DNA of 49,810 nucleotides, from the NCBI RefSeq assembly GCF_000974985.2, contig NZ_LAVA02000027.1:1-49810 (forward strand). The letters are read 5' to 3'. Both the position numbers and the translations under genes were made by a program. Position 1 is the first letter of the stretch, and each line of letters begins with the position of its first letter. This DNA is from Streptomyces mangrovisoli. GTDB lineage: Bacteria > Actinomycetota > Actinomycetes > Streptomycetales > Streptomycetaceae. Below are positions 25,603 to 38,218 of the stretch, one piece after another. A model generated the notes under the pieces. It made no database searches. It saw only the letters and a list, made by a program, of their open reading frames with translations, and was not told the DNA's origin.

Positions 25603-25812
25603 GTCGTCCTCCGAGTCGTCCGCGGCCGTCCGCCGCACCGTCCGCGCGGGGCTGTCGCGTGAGCCTCTCCCACGGCCCGGCCCACGCTCAAGCGACGCGC
25701 CACAGGGGCTGCGGTTTGGCCTCGACCGGGGGCAGGGCGCGCCCGGCCGGGCGCCGTTTCCCGTCCGGTCCGCGTCGCGGTTCCCGGCCGGCCCGCGTCC
25801 GCCCGCCCCGGG

Positions 25813-27453
<1,641 letters not shown>

Positions 27454-27629
27454 GGGTCCACTCCTCCGCGTCCGTAGATCGTTCGCTGCACGCCCCATCT
27501 TTCCTTCCCACCTCGGGAACGCGCGAGTACGGGTCCGCGTGCCGCGCTTCTCGTGGGCGGGTGCGGGTCCGTCGTGGCTGGTCGCGACCACGACGCGCCC
27601 GCACGTCGCGGAGCGAGGTCGGCGGCCGT

Positions 27630-28142
27630 TCAGTGGTGCAGGGCGACCTTGAAGGAGATGATCATCAGGCCGAGGAACAGGTTCACCACGGCCGAGACGG
27701 CGACCAGGTGCCACGGAGCGCCGGCCCGCCGCGCCGCCGCCGCCGACCAGCCCATCTGCCCCGCCACAGCGACCACGATGGCGAGCCAGATCGCGCCCTG
27801 CGTACCGAGCCCGAACAGGGGGCTGACCGCCACCGCGAGGGCGGGCGGCACGGTGGCGTTCACGATCGGCCATTCCTCGCGGCACACCAGCATGATCGTG
27901 CGCCGGTCGAATCGGCGCTGCGCGAGCCGCGCGCCGAACAGCTGGGCGTGCACGTGCGCGATCCAGAACGCGATGCCGGAGAGCAGGAGCAGCAGGACGA
28001 GTTCCAGGCGCGGGAACTCGCCGAGGGTGCCGGCGCCGACCACCACGGAGACGGCGAGCATGGAGCCGTAGACACCGCCGGTGTAGTCGGCGTGGGCGCG
28101 CGCCTCGCGCTTGGTGGCCGGGAGGGTGGTGTGCTCGGTCAC
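27630..28142 (-). CDS. Small four-helix membrane protein
   Basis: Unrecognised integral membrane protein, 170 residues with four predicted hydrophobic segments ([65 protein letters not shown]). A His pair (HVHAQ) lies in the second. GTG at 28142 opens the frame; GGAGGG is immediately before it, closer than usual, so the start is uncertain by a few codons. Divergent from nothing; pgm follows downstream on the same strand. Confidence 0.65.
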   Translation of the reverse strand: MTEHTTLPATKREARAHADYTGGVYGSMLAVSVVVGAGTLGEFPRLELVLLLLLSGIAFWIAHVHAQLFGARLAQRRFDRRTIMLVCREEWPIVNATVPPALAVAVSPLFGLGTQGAIWLAIVVAVAGQMGWSAAAARRAGAPWHLVAVSAVVNLFLGLMIISFKVALHH

Positions 28143-28281
28143 CCCTCCAGCTAGCCACAGCCCGACGGGCGCGGCCTCCCCCGCGGCGGGTGAGGCACGG
28201 GCGGCGAAAGCGGCCCGAGGGGCACCGGGAGCGCGGCCCGAAGGGCAGCAGGGGCAGGGACGCGGCGCCGTAAAAAGGGAC

Positions 28282-28314
28282 GTCCGGGCCGGCCCGCGAA
28301 GGGCCGGCCCGGAC
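28282..28314 (-). terminator. Rho-independent terminator of katG
   Basis: Perfect 14-bp stem GTCCGGGCCGGCCC / GGGCCGGCCCGGAC with a 5-nt loop. On the minus strand it is followed by CCCTTTTTA, a real U-tract, unusual for this GC-rich genome. It lies 37 nt after the katG stop. Confidence 0.9.
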
Positions 28315-28351
28315 GGGTCACCGGCGGTGAGCCGGAAGGGTCAGGCGATCG

Positions 28352-30589
<2,238 letters not shown>

Positions 30590-30607
30590 TCAGGCAGTAC
30601 ACAGAGC

Positions 30608-31048
30608 TCAGGAACCGCCGGCGGCGGCGGAACACACGGGGCACAGGCCCCAGTAGGTGACCTCGGCCTCGTCGATCGAGAAGCCGTGGTCGTCGGACGC
30701 GGTCAGGCAGGGGGCGTCGCCGACCGCGCAGTCGACATCGGTGACGGCACCGCAGGCACGGCACACGACGTGGTGGTGGTTGTCGCCCACGCGACCCTCG
30801 AACCTGGCCGGATGCCCGGCCGGCTCGATGCGGCGTATCAGCCCCGCCGTGGTCAGTGCGTGCAGAGCGTCATAGACGGCTTGCAGGGAGACGTGGCCCA
30901 CACGGTCGCGCACACCGGTGGCGATCGCCTCGACACCGAGGTGGTCGCCCGCCCGGACGGTGTCCAGCAGCGCGACGCGGGCGGCCGTCACCCGAAGGCC
31001 GACACCGCGCAGCTCCTCGGCCGTGGTCGGAGTCTGGGATGCGGTCAT
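30608..31048 (-). CDS. furA: Fur-family peroxide/iron-responsive repressor
   Basis: Metal-dependent repressor of the furA-katG operon, 146 residues. The N-terminal winged helix includes GLRVTAARVALLDTV and HVSLQAVYDALHALTTAGLIRRI. The dimerisation domain has the metal-binding NHHHVVCRACG and C-terminal CPVC (two CxxC pairs). ATG at 31048 has no ribosome site but TAGGTT 6 nt upstream, so the mRNA is probably leaderless, as I recall for furA in Streptomyces and Mycobacterium. Loss of metal-bound FurA under peroxide would release both genes. Confidence 0.95.
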   Translation of the reverse strand: MTASQTPTTAEELRGVGLRVTAARVALLDTVRAGDHLGVEAIATGVRDRVGHVSLQAVYDALHALTTAGLIRRIEPAGHPARFEGRVGDNHHHVVCRACGAVTDVDCAVGDAPCLTASDDHGFSIDEAEVTYWGLCPVCSAAAGGS

Positions 31049-31054
31049 GTGCAG

Positions 31055-31084
31055 AACCTACCCTCACAAACACGAATGGTTCAA
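31055..31084 (-). promoter_or_regulatory. furA-katG promoter, leaderless
   Basis: Minus strand TTGAAC (31084-31079), 18-nt spacer, TAGGTT (31060-31055), then 6 nt to the furA ATG. The AT-rich stretch between and around the boxes is the likely FurA operator. Confidence 0.7.
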
Positions 31085-31379
31085 GAAAACGAAGTGTACA
31101 AGTCTGATGTGTCGCGGCAGATGGCGTTCACACCGGGTGACGACGGAGTGACGGCGGATGCCCCGAGCCGCACCCCTTCGCATCGGCCCGCGACGAATCA
31201 TCGGATACGGCGGCCCGTGGGTCGCGCACGCGCGCCGCGGCGCGCGGACCGCACGTCGTCGAAAAGTGACGGCCGGCCTCCCCGGGGGCCGGTGCGGGGA
31301 TCGGCGGGAACGCCCCGCGCACGGCGTACGTAAGGCCCTCACTCGCTCAACTCACTTACCTCGATTCTTACTTCATCTC
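31085..31379. other. Intergenic region upstream of furA and chitinase
   Basis: 295 nt between divergent promoters, no convincing gene. It contains an 18-bp palindrome CGCGCGCCGCGGCGCGCG (31229-31246) and a GC hairpin with arms CCGGCC (31273-31278) and GGCCGG (31287-31292). An AT-richer stretch (31340-31379) precedes the chitinase -35. Confidence 0.5.
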
Positions 31380-31408
31380 TTGACGGAAGTGGTCCATACC
31401 TTTAGGTT
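31380..31408 (+). promoter_or_regulatory. Chitinase promoter
   Basis: TTGACG (31380-31385), 17-nt spacer, TAGGTT (31403-31408). The spacer is nearly filled by a DasR-like element. Predicted start near 31415, giving an 85-nt leader before the ATG at 31500. Confidence 0.75.
31388..31403. promoter_or_regulatory. DasR-responsive element (dre)-like operator
   Basis: AGTGGTCCATACCTTT matches 12 of 16 positions of the DasR consensus AGTGGTCTAGACCACT as I remember it. It lies between -35 and -10 of the chitinase promoter, the arrangement known for Streptomyces chitinase genes. Confidence 0.65.
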
Positions 31409-31499
31409 CACCGGTCAGTTCCGCCTCTCCTGTGGCGCCCCGGCGTTCACGAGGTGACGTCGATCCGGCGCCCGACCCCCCACGAAAGGCCGCCCTCAC

Positions 31500-32867
31500 A
31501 TGGCCAGAGCCGTACCCACCGCTGCCCTCTCCACGTTGTCCATAGCCGCGCTCACGCTGTCCGCCAACCTCTTCGCCGCCACTCCCGCCCAGGCCGCGAC
31601 CGGGACGATCACCGGTCTCGCGGGCAAGTGCCTCGACGTCGCCGGTGCCTCCTCCGCCGACGGCACGGCCGTCCAGCTCTACGACTGCAACGGCACCGCC
31701 GCCCAGCAGTGGACGGTCGGCTCGGACGGCACGATCCGCGCGCTCGGCAAGTGCCTCGACGTCACGGGCAATTCGACGGCGAACGGCGCGAAGACCCAGC
31801 TCTGGACCTGCACCGGCGGCGCGAACCAGAAGTGGACCGTCAGCGCGGCGCACGACATCGTCAACCCGCAGGCCGACAAGTGCCTCGACGTCACCGACAA
31901 TTCTTCCGCCAACGGCGCCCGCGCGCAGATCTGGACCTGTACCGGCGCCTCCAACCAGAAGTGGACGGCCCCCGCGGCGGACGGCACCACGCCGTCCGCG
32001 CCGATGGCCGTGGCGCCGTACCTCTACAACGGGTGGGGCAGCCCGCCGAACCCCTCCACGATCACGAGCGCCACCGGAGTGAAGTGGTTCACGCTGGCGT
32101 TCGTGCTGAGCAACGGCTACTGCAACCCGCAGTGGGACGGCAGCCGTGCGCTGACCGGCGGGGTCGACCAGCAGACCGTGAACACCGTGCGCGCGAACGG
32201 CGGTGACGTCATTCCCTCGTTCGGCGGCTACAGCGGAAACAAGCTGGAGAGCTCCTGCTCCAGCGCGGGCGAACTCGCCGGCGCGTACCAGAAGGTGATC
32301 AACGCCTACGGCCTGAAGGCGATCGACATCGACATCGAGGCCGACGCCTACAGCAACGCCACCGTGCAGCAGCGCACGGTGGACGCGCTGAAGACGGTGA
32401 AGGCGAACAACCCCGGACTGAAGGTGTACATCACCATCGGCACCGGCCAGAGCGGGCCCGACACGAGTCTCATCAACCGGGCCGCGTCCTCGGGGCTGAC
32501 CGTCGACGCCTGGGCCATCATGCCGTTCGACTTCGGCGGCGCCGGCCAGAACATGGGCAACCTCACCACACAGGCCGCCGAGGGCCTGAAGAACGCGCTG
32601 AAGAACGCCTACCACTACAGCGACGACCAGGCGTACCGGGACATGGGCATCTCGTCGATGAACGGGGTCACCGACCAGAACGAGACCGTCACGGTCAACG
32701 ACTTCCGCACCATCCTCGCCTACGCCCAAGAGCACCACCTGGCCCGGCTCACCTTCTGGTCCGCCAACCGCGACCGGCCCTGCACCGGTGCGGGCGCGGA
32801 CAGTTGCTCGGGCGTCTCGCAGAACGATTGGGACTACACGCGCGTGTTCGCCGGATACACGGGCTGA
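31500..32867 (+). CDS. Secreted chitinase, CBM13 + GH18
   Basis: Extracellular chitin-degrading enzyme, 455 residues. Residues 1-33 are a signal peptide ending TPAQA-A. Residues 35-157 are a ricin-type CBM13 with three repeats, each starting KCLDV and ending QQW or NQKW. After a short linker, residues 168-455 form a GH18 barrel. The catalytic motif is IDIDIE with Asp276, Asp278 and Glu280, but the first Asp of DxxDxDxE is Lys273, as in the Pyrococcus ChiA-like subgroup. The promoter carries a DasR-like site, so induction by chitin products is expected. A hairpin follows. Confidence 0.9.
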   Translation: MARAVPTAALSTLSIAALTLSANLFAATPAQAATGTITGLAGKCLDVAGASSADGTAVQLYDCNGTAAQQWTVGSDGTIRALGKCLDVTGNSTANGAKTQLWTCTGGANQKWTVSAAHDIVNPQADKCLDVTDNSSANGARAQIWTCTGASNQKWTAPAADGTTPSAPMAVAPYLYNGWGSPPNPSTITSATGVKWFTLAFVLSNGYCNPQWDGSRALTGGVDQQTVNTVRANGGDVIPSFGGYSGNKLESSCSSAGELAGAYQKVINAYGLKAIDIDIEADAYSNATVQQRTVDALKTVKANNPGLKVYITIGTGQSGPDTSLINRAASSGLTVDAWAIMPFDFGGAGQNMGNLTTQAAEGLKNALKNAYHYSDDQAYRDMGISSMNGVTDQNETVTVNDFRTILAYAQEHHLARLTFWSANRDRPCTGAGADSCSGVSQNDWDYTRVFAGYTG

Positions 32868-32885
32868 ACCAGGCCCTCCCGCGGC

Positions 32886-32916
32886 GGGCCGAGCCTCACC
32901 CGCACCGGCTCGGCCC
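32886..32916 (+). terminator. Terminator after chitinase
   Basis: Perfect 10-bp stem GGGCCGAGCC / GGCTCGGCCC with an 11-nt loop, 18 nt after the chitinase stop. Confidence 0.75.
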
Positions 32917-32975
32917 CCGCTCGGTCACCCGACTCCCCACCCCCACCAGTCGATTCCCCTCGGCAAGGAGGACCC

Positions 32976-35171
32976 GTGTTCCGTCATCCGCGGCCCGTCG
33001 CCCCGGGCCGCCGCAGATCCCTCGCCGCCGTCGCCGTCGGCGCGGCCGCCGCGTCGCTGCTGACCGCGACGCCCTCCAATGCGGCGGCCACCGCGCTGCC
33101 CACCGGCTTCTCGACTGTCATGAACGCGGCAAGCGGCAGATGTCTGGACGCCAGGGCGGCCGCGACCGCCAACGGCACGGTCGTGCAGCAGTACGCGTGC
33201 AACGGCAGCACCGCCCAGCAGTGGAGCTTCACCGCCACCGGTGACGGCTACGTCCGGATCAACAACGGCAACAACACCGCGCAGGTCGTCGACGTCACCG
33301 ACGTCTCCACCGCCGACAACGCCAAGCTGCAGCTGTGGGCGTACGGCGGCGGCGCCAACCAGCAGTGGCTGCCCGTCGACGACGGCGGCGGCGCCTACCA
33401 CTTCGTCAACCGGGGCAGCGGCAAGTGCCTGGACGACCCCGGCGCCTCGACCGCCGACAGCGTCCAGTTCGTGCAGTACACCTGCAACGGCACGGCCGCC
33501 CAGCGCTTCCAGGTGGTGCCGGTGACCCAGTCGGTCACCAACCCCGATCTCGGCCCGAACGTCGTCGTGTTCGACCCGTCGATGTCGTCCTCGGCCATCC
33601 AGGGCAAGCTCGACACGATCTTCAAGCAGCAGGAGACCAACCAGTTCGGCAGCCAGCGCTACGCCGTCCTGTTCAAGCCCGGCGCCTACAGCGCGAACGT
33701 CGACGTCGGCTTCTACACGCAGGTGTCGGGGCTCGGACTCACTCCGGACGCCGTCACCGTGAACGGCGCCGTGCACGCGGAGGCCGACTGGTTCCAGGGC
33801 AACGCCACGCAGAACTTCTGGCGCGGCGCGGAGAACCTCTCCGTCAACCCGACCGGCGGCAGCGACCGTTGGGCGGTGTCCCAGGCGGCGCCGTACCGCC
33901 GGATGCATCTGCGCGGCAACCTCGCGCTGGACGACGGCGGTTGGTCCAGCGGCGGCTATCTCGCCGACAGCAAGGTGGACGGGCAGGTCGACTCCGGCAC
34001 CCAGCAGCAGTGGCTGACCCGCAACTCGCAGCTCGGCAGCTGGACCGGATCCAACTGGAACATGGTCTTCGCCGGCAGCACGGGTGTCCCCGCCACCAGC
34101 TTCCCGAGCCCGCCGTACACCACGGTGGCCCAGACCCCGGTGACCCGCGAGAAGCCGTATCTGTACGTCGACGGATCCGGCGCCTACCAGGTCTTCGTGC
34201 CGTCGCTGCGCACCAACTCCGCCGGCACCAGCTGGTCCGGCGGCGCGCAGGGCACCTCGCTGCCGATCAGCCAGTTCTACGTCGTGAAGCCGGGCGCCAC
34301 CGCCACGCAGATCAACGCGGCCCTGGCGGCCGGACAGAACCTGCTGGTGACCCCCGGCGTCTACCACCTCGACCAGACCCTGAGGGTCACCCGCCCCGAC
34401 ACGGTCGTGCTCGGCCTCGGCCTCGCGACCTTCGTGCCGGACAACGGCGTCACCGCCATGAGTGTCGCCGACGTCGACGGGGTGAAGATCGCGGGCCTGC
34501 TCTTCGACGCGGGCACCACCAGCTCGCCCAGCCTGCTGGAGGTCGGCCCCTCCGGGTCGAGCGCCTCCCACACGAGCGACCCGACCTCGCTGCACGACGT
34601 GTACGTCCGCGTCGGCGGCGCCGGCGTCGGCAGAGCCACCACCGGGCTGGTCGTCAACAGCGACGACGTCATCGGCGACCACATGTGGATCTGGCGCGCC
34701 GACCACGGCAGCGGCGTCGGCTGGACCAGCAACACCGCCGACACCGGGCTCGTCGTGGGCGGCGACAACGTGACGATGTACGGCCTGTTCGTCGAGCACT
34801 TCCAGAAGTACCAGGTGATCTGGAACGGCAACGGCGGCCGCACCTACTTCTTCCAGAACGAGATGCCCTACGACCCACCGAACCAGGCGGCCTGGATGAA
34901 CGGCTCCACCCAGGGATACGCCGCCTACAAGGTCGCCGACTCCGTGACCAGCCACCAGGCGTACGGCCTCGGCAGCTACTGCTACTTCAACGTCAACCCG
35001 GCCGTCACCGCGGCCCGCGCGATCGAGGCGCCCAACACCCCCGGCGTCCGCTTCTCCAGCATGGTGACCGTGTCCCTCGGCGGCACCGGGACCATCAGCC
35101 ATGTCGTGAACAACACCGGAGGCCCGTCGAACTCCTCGACCAATGTCGCGAACCTGAGCAGCTACCCGTAG
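32976..35171 (+). CDS. Secreted CBM13 + right-handed beta-helix protein
   Basis: Extracellular protein of 731 residues, probably a polysaccharide-active enzyme of unknown specificity. It has a signal peptide (RRRSLAAVAVGAAAASLL, cleavage near SNA-A). A CBM13 at about 42-180 has repeats RCLD..QQW, VVDVTD..NQQW and a third with a degraded QxW (QRF). A large C-terminal region follows, rich in Gly, Asn and Val turns such as GLVVNSDDVIGDHMWIW, GLVVGGDNVTMYGLFVEH and YFFQNEM, typical of beta-helix rungs. GTG at 32976 is 4 nt after AAGGAGG. Relatives are often labelled adenylyl cyclase or coagulation factor 5/8; neither fits what I see. A GH55-like enzyme is possible. Confidence 0.7.
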   Translation: MFRHPRPVAPGRRRSLAAVAVGAAAASLLTATPSNAAATALPTGFSTVMNAASGRCLDARAAATANGTVVQQYACNGSTAQQWSFTATGDGYVRINNGNNTAQVVDVTDVSTADNAKLQLWAYGGGANQQWLPVDDGGGAYHFVNRGSGKCLDDPGASTADSVQFVQYTCNGTAAQRFQVVPVTQSVTNPDLGPNVVVFDPSMSSSAIQGKLDTIFKQQETNQFGSQRYAVLFKPGAYSANVDVGFYTQVSGLGLTPDAVTVNGAVHAEADWFQGNATQNFWRGAENLSVNPTGGSDRWAVSQAAPYRRMHLRGNLALDDGGWSSGGYLADSKVDGQVDSGTQQQWLTRNSQLGSWTGSNWNMVFAGSTGVPATSFPSPPYTTVAQTPVTREKPYLYVDGSGAYQVFVPSLRTNSAGTSWSGGAQGTSLPISQFYVVKPGATATQINAALAAGQNLLVTPGVYHLDQTLRVTRPDTVVLGLGLATFVPDNGVTAMSVADVDGVKIAGLLFDAGTTSSPSLLEVGPSGSSASHTSDPTSLHDVYVRVGGAGVGRATTGLVVNSDDVIGDHMWIWRADHGSGVGWTSNTADTGLVVGGDNVTMYGLFVEHFQKYQVIWNGNGGRTYFFQNEMPYDPPNQAAWMNGSTQGYAAYKVADSVTSHQAYGLGSYCYFNVNPAVTAARAIEAPNTPGVRFSSMVTVSLGGTGTISHVVNNTGGPSNSSTNVANLSSYP

Positions 35172-35200
35172 TGACCCGCCGCCCGCAGCGGTCCTGACCC

Positions 35201-35253
35201 GACCGGCCCGTGCGGCGTCGGTTCCGCCGACCGGGCGACGCCCCGGGCCGGTC
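35201..35253 (+). terminator. Hairpin after beta-helix gene
   Basis: Outer arms GACCGGCCCG (35201-35210) and CGGGCCGGTC (35244-35253) are perfect complements; an inner GTCGG/CCGAC hairpin sits inside. Likely terminator, 30 nt after the stop. Confidence 0.6.
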
Positions 35254-35327
35254 GCCCGTGTCGCCGCGGAGCCCGCCCGGCCCTGCCGCCTAGGCTCGCT
35301 GCCGTCGGACGGACGGCAGGGGCCTGG

Positions 35328-36287
35328 ATGAGCAGGGAGGGCGGGGCGGCGGGGCTCAACTGGGAGCGCGTCGTCCGGACGCTGACGTTCTGGGCGCGGC
35401 CCGACTTCGCCCTGCGGGTCGTCAACCGGTTCCAGCGGATCGTCGGCTTCGACCGTTCGATGGCACTGGCCTCCAGCGCCCTGACGGCGCTCATCCCGAT
35501 CGCCGTGCTCGGCAGCCTGGCCGTGAGCAGCTTCTCCGACGTCGACGCCGCGGACCGGATCATCGGCCGGTACAACCTGACCGGCGCCGGGGCCGAGGCG
35601 GTGCGCTCGGCCTTCTCGCCGACCGGCGAGAACAGCGCGGGCGTCGGCTTCTTCGGGGCGATCTTCCTGATCATCTCCTCGCTCAGCTTCGCCCGCGCCA
35701 GCCAGCGGCTGTTCGAGCAGACCTGGGAGCTGAAGCCGCTGAGCGTGCGCAACACGCGCTACGGCTTGCTCTGGATCCTCAGCGTCGGCGTCTACATGGC
35801 CCTCTCCGGCTGGATCTACGGCTTCCTCGGCTGGGGAAAGTTCGGGCTGGTGGCCGCGATCGTGGAGGTGCCGGTCAGCGTCGCGTTCCTGGTGTGGAGC
35901 GGATGGGCGCTGTCGGCGAAGCGGATTCCCTGGCCCGACCTGCTGCCCTTCGGCATCAGCGCCGCGGTCCTGGCCGCCGCCTACTCCGTCGGGACGACGG
36001 TCTACCTCCCCCACCTCTTCGACTCCTACGCCGGGCGCTACGGCTCGATCGGCGCCGTCTTCGCCATGATCTCGGCGCTCTTCGGCGCGATGCTGGTCAT
36101 CGTGGGGTCGTCCGCGCTGGGCCGCGAGGTCCTGGACGAACTCGTCCGGATCCGGCGCGGCGAGCGGCCCTCCCAGGACGAGGTGCGGCGCCAGTGGGAG
36201 AACGTCATGGAGCAGACGCGCTCGCGCTGGCGCAGCGCCCGCAAACAGATGTCCCAGCGCCGCGGCAAGGACTCCGACGAGGACTGA
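35328..36287 (+). CDS. YihY/BrkB-family membrane protein (second copy)
   Basis: Integral membrane protein, 319 residues, function uncertain. The N-terminal RFQRIVGFDRSMALASSALTALIPIAVLG, the FARASQRLFEQTWEL helix and YGSIGAVFAMISALFGAMLVIVGSSALG near the end are all family features. A charged C-terminal tail (Arg/Lys/Gln rich, ending KDSDED) lies on the cytoplasmic side. The ATG lies in a weak ribosome context (GGCAGGGG). TAGGCT at 35291-35296 could be its -10. It is only distantly like the YihY protein at 23695. Confidence 0.82.
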   Translation: MSREGGAAGLNWERVVRTLTFWARPDFALRVVNRFQRIVGFDRSMALASSALTALIPIAVLGSLAVSSFSDVDAADRIIGRYNLTGAGAEAVRSAFSPTGENSAGVGFFGAIFLIISSLSFARASQRLFEQTWELKPLSVRNTRYGLLWILSVGVYMALSGWIYGFLGWGKFGLVAAIVEVPVSVAFLVWSGWALSAKRIPWPDLLPFGISAAVLAAAYSVGTTVYLPHLFDSYAGRYGSIGAVFAMISALFGAMLVIVGSSALGREVLDELVRIRRGERPSQDEVRRQWENVMEQTRSRWRSARKQMSQRRGKDSDED

Positions 36288-36423
36288 GCCGCCGGCCGGG
36301 ACGTACGCCCGAACCACGGGGGCGTACGCCCAGGTCGCGGGCCGGGACGTGCGCCGGGTGACCGGGGTGTGCGCCGAAGCGACCGGCGCGCGCGGGCGCG
36401 AGCGCGGGTGTATCCCTGTAGAT

Positions 36424-37608
36424 ATGCGGTGGCAGCCCCACGGCGGGGCGGGCCGGCCGCGGCCGGCGGACTGGGGCCTCGTGGCGATACCCCTGGTGCT
36501 GATCGCGGCGATCACGGTCCTCGACATACTCGCGCCCGAGAACGTCCATCTCGGACCGCTGCTGGTGGTCGCCCCGGCGCTCACCGCCTCGTTCGGCAGC
36601 GCACGGCTCACCGCGCTGATCGGCGGGCTGGCCGTGGTGGCGCTGCTGTCGATCGCCGTGATCCGCAACAGCGTGTTCACCTCCAACCACGAGAGCCAGC
36701 TCCTGGCGCTGCTGGTCATCTCCGCGTTCACCGTGCTGTTCTGCCGGTTCAGAGAGCGCCAGCACGCGGAGCTGACCCAGGTGCGGTCGGTGGCCGAGGC
36801 CGCGCAGCAGGTGGTGCTGCAACCCCTGCCCGAGCGGATCGGCACGCTGCACATCGCCAGCGCCTACCGGGCCGCGGCGGACCAGGCACGCATCGGCGGC
36901 GACCTGTACGCGGCGGTGCGCACCGCCACCGGCACCCGGCTGCTGATCGGCGACGTCCGCGGCAAGGGGCTGCTCGCCGTGGAGGACGCGGCGCTGCTGC
37001 TGGGGGCGTTCCGCAGCGCCGCGCACCGCGAGCTGCCGCTGCCCGCGCTGCGCGCCGAGCTCGACGCGACGGTCTGCTGGAGCCTGAACCAGCCCGCCCG
37101 CAACACCGCCGAGTCCGACGAGTCGTTCATCACGGCCGTCCTGGTCGACCTCCCGGACCACCGGCCCGAGATGAGCGTGCTCAACTGCGGGCATCCGGCG
37201 CCGCTGCGGCTGCACGGCGATGAGGTCGCGGCCCTGGCGCCGCGGCAGTACACGACGCCCATCGGCATGGGGCTGCCGCCGGCGGGGGACGACGTCGTGG
37301 ACGTGTTCCCGTTCCACCCGGGGGACACGCTGGTGCTCTACACCGACGGCGTCTCCGAGACGCGGGACAAGGCGGGGCGGTTCTACCCGCTCGCCGAGCG
37401 GCTGGGGTCCTGGGCGGGCAGCGCGTCGCCGGACGAGCTGATCGAGCAGATCCGCAAGGATCTCGTCGCGTACTGCCACGGCGCCCTGGAGGACGACGTG
37501 GCGATGATCGCCGTACGCCGCGAGACGGTCGCGGGGGCACGGCAGCGGCCCGCGGACGCGCACCCGGAGCGCGGGCTGTCGGTCACCCGGCGGCCCGTGG
37601 GGCCGTAG
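36424..37608 (+). CDS. Membrane-anchored SpoIIE/PP2C-type phosphatase
   Basis: Serine/threonine phosphatase likely to dephosphorylate an anti-sigma-factor antagonist, 394 residues. Residues 15-110 contain four hydrophobic segments (LVAIPLVLIAAITVLDIL and others), then a short helix. From 150 it is a SpoIIE phosphatase: IGGDLYAAV and LIGDVRGKG give metal-binding Asp residues, then LNCGHPAPL, LVLYTDGVSETRD and EDDVAMIAVR. ATG at 36424 begins the first sensible segment. A weak TATCCC lies 7 nt before it, and no ribosome site is obvious. No HATPase kinase domain is fused. Confidence 0.88.
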   Translation: MRWQPHGGAGRPRPADWGLVAIPLVLIAAITVLDILAPENVHLGPLLVVAPALTASFGSARLTALIGGLAVVALLSIAVIRNSVFTSNHESQLLALLVISAFTVLFCRFRERQHAELTQVRSVAEAAQQVVLQPLPERIGTLHIASAYRAAADQARIGGDLYAAVRTATGTRLLIGDVRGKGLLAVEDAALLLGAFRSAAHRELPLPALRAELDATVCWSLNQPARNTAESDESFITAVLVDLPDHRPEMSVLNCGHPAPLRLHGDEVAALAPRQYTTPIGMGLPPAGDDVVDVFPFHPGDTLVLYTDGVSETRDKAGRFYPLAERLGSWAGSASPDELIEQIRKDLVAYCHGALEDDVAMIAVRRETVAGARQRPADAHPERGLSVTRRPVGP

Positions 37609-37632
37609 GCGGCCACTCCCCCGCGCGTGCCA

Positions 37633-37674
37633 CGGATCCGGCCCGGTCCCTTCGAAGGGACCGGGCCGGATCCG
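37633..37674. terminator. 42-bp perfect palindromic terminator
   Basis: Uninterrupted 21-bp arms centred on TTC|GAA between the convergent phosphatase gene and the rpmG-rpmE2-rpmJ group. It should end transcription from both sides. Confidence 0.85.
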
Positions 37675-37716
37675 GTTTCCCGGCGGTTCAGCCGCGTGGC
37701 GGCGCCGCCGTGCGCG

Positions 37717-37839
37717 TCAGCCCTGGCGGGCCTTGAAGCGCGGGTTCTTCTTGTTCACGACGAAGGTCACACCCCGTCGGCGCACCACCTGGGCGCCGGG
37801 CTTGGACTTCAGCGAACGAAGGGACTTGCGCACCTTCAT
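37717..37839 (-). CDS. rpmJ: 50S ribosomal protein L36, cysteine-free paralogue
   Basis: 40-residue ribosomal protein bL36: [19 protein letters not shown], then [21 protein letters not shown] in the usual rhythm. The Cys and His ligands of the zinc-binding form are absent. Such paralogues replace the zinc forms under zinc starvation. ATG at 37839 has an AGAGG-type site upstream. Last of three ribosomal genes on this strand, 53 nt after rpmE2. Confidence 0.93.
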   Translation of the reverse strand: MKVRKSLRSLKSKPGAQVVRRRGVTFVVNKKNPRFKARQG

Positions 37840-37892
37840 GACCGGTTGCTCCTCTCGCTCGGAACCCGCTCGGGGACGGGCTCGGGCTCGTC

Positions 37893-38153
37893 TCAGTGAC
37901 GGGCCGCGGCCGGGCGGCCGTAGCGCCGCTCGAAGCGCTCCACCCGGCCGGCGGTGTCGAGGACGCGCCGGGAGCCGGTGTGGAACGGGTGGCTGGCCGA
38001 CGAGATCTCCACGTCGATCAGCGGGTAGGTGTGGCCGTCCTCCCACTCGATCGTCCGGTTCGTCGCGGCGGTCGAGCGGATCAGGAAGGCGGTGTTCGCG
38101 GCACGGTCGCGGAAGACGACCGGCCTGGTCTCGGGATGGATTCCGCGCCTCAT
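37893..38153 (-). CDS. rpmE2: 50S ribosomal protein L31 type B, zinc-free
   Basis: 86-residue bL31 type [17 protein letters not shown], then [29 protein letters not shown] are family landmarks. The CxxC zinc motif of type A L31 is missing. It lies 65 nt after rpmG and shares its strand and probable regulation. Confidence 0.94.
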   Translation of the reverse strand: MRRGIHPETRPVVFRDRAANTAFLIRSTAATNRTIEWEDGHTYPLIDVEISSASHPFHTGSRRVLDTAGRVERFERRYGRPAAARH

Positions 38154-38218
38154 CGGTGTTGCCTCCTCGGCGCCGCCCCGCGCGGGGCGGCGGTGGTGCC
38201 GGTGGTCGTGCTGCGGGG

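Noticed and set aside
36411..36423. Leaderless start for the SpoIIE gene at 36424
   Set aside because: TATCCC is 7 nt before the ATG but lacks the final T of TANNNT, so the evidence is too weak.
32925..36854. Very long minus-strand frame of about 1300 residues opposite the secreted proteins
   Set aside because: Typical high-GC shadow frame: low-complexity Arg/Gly/Val composition and no family match, while the plus strand has clear genes.
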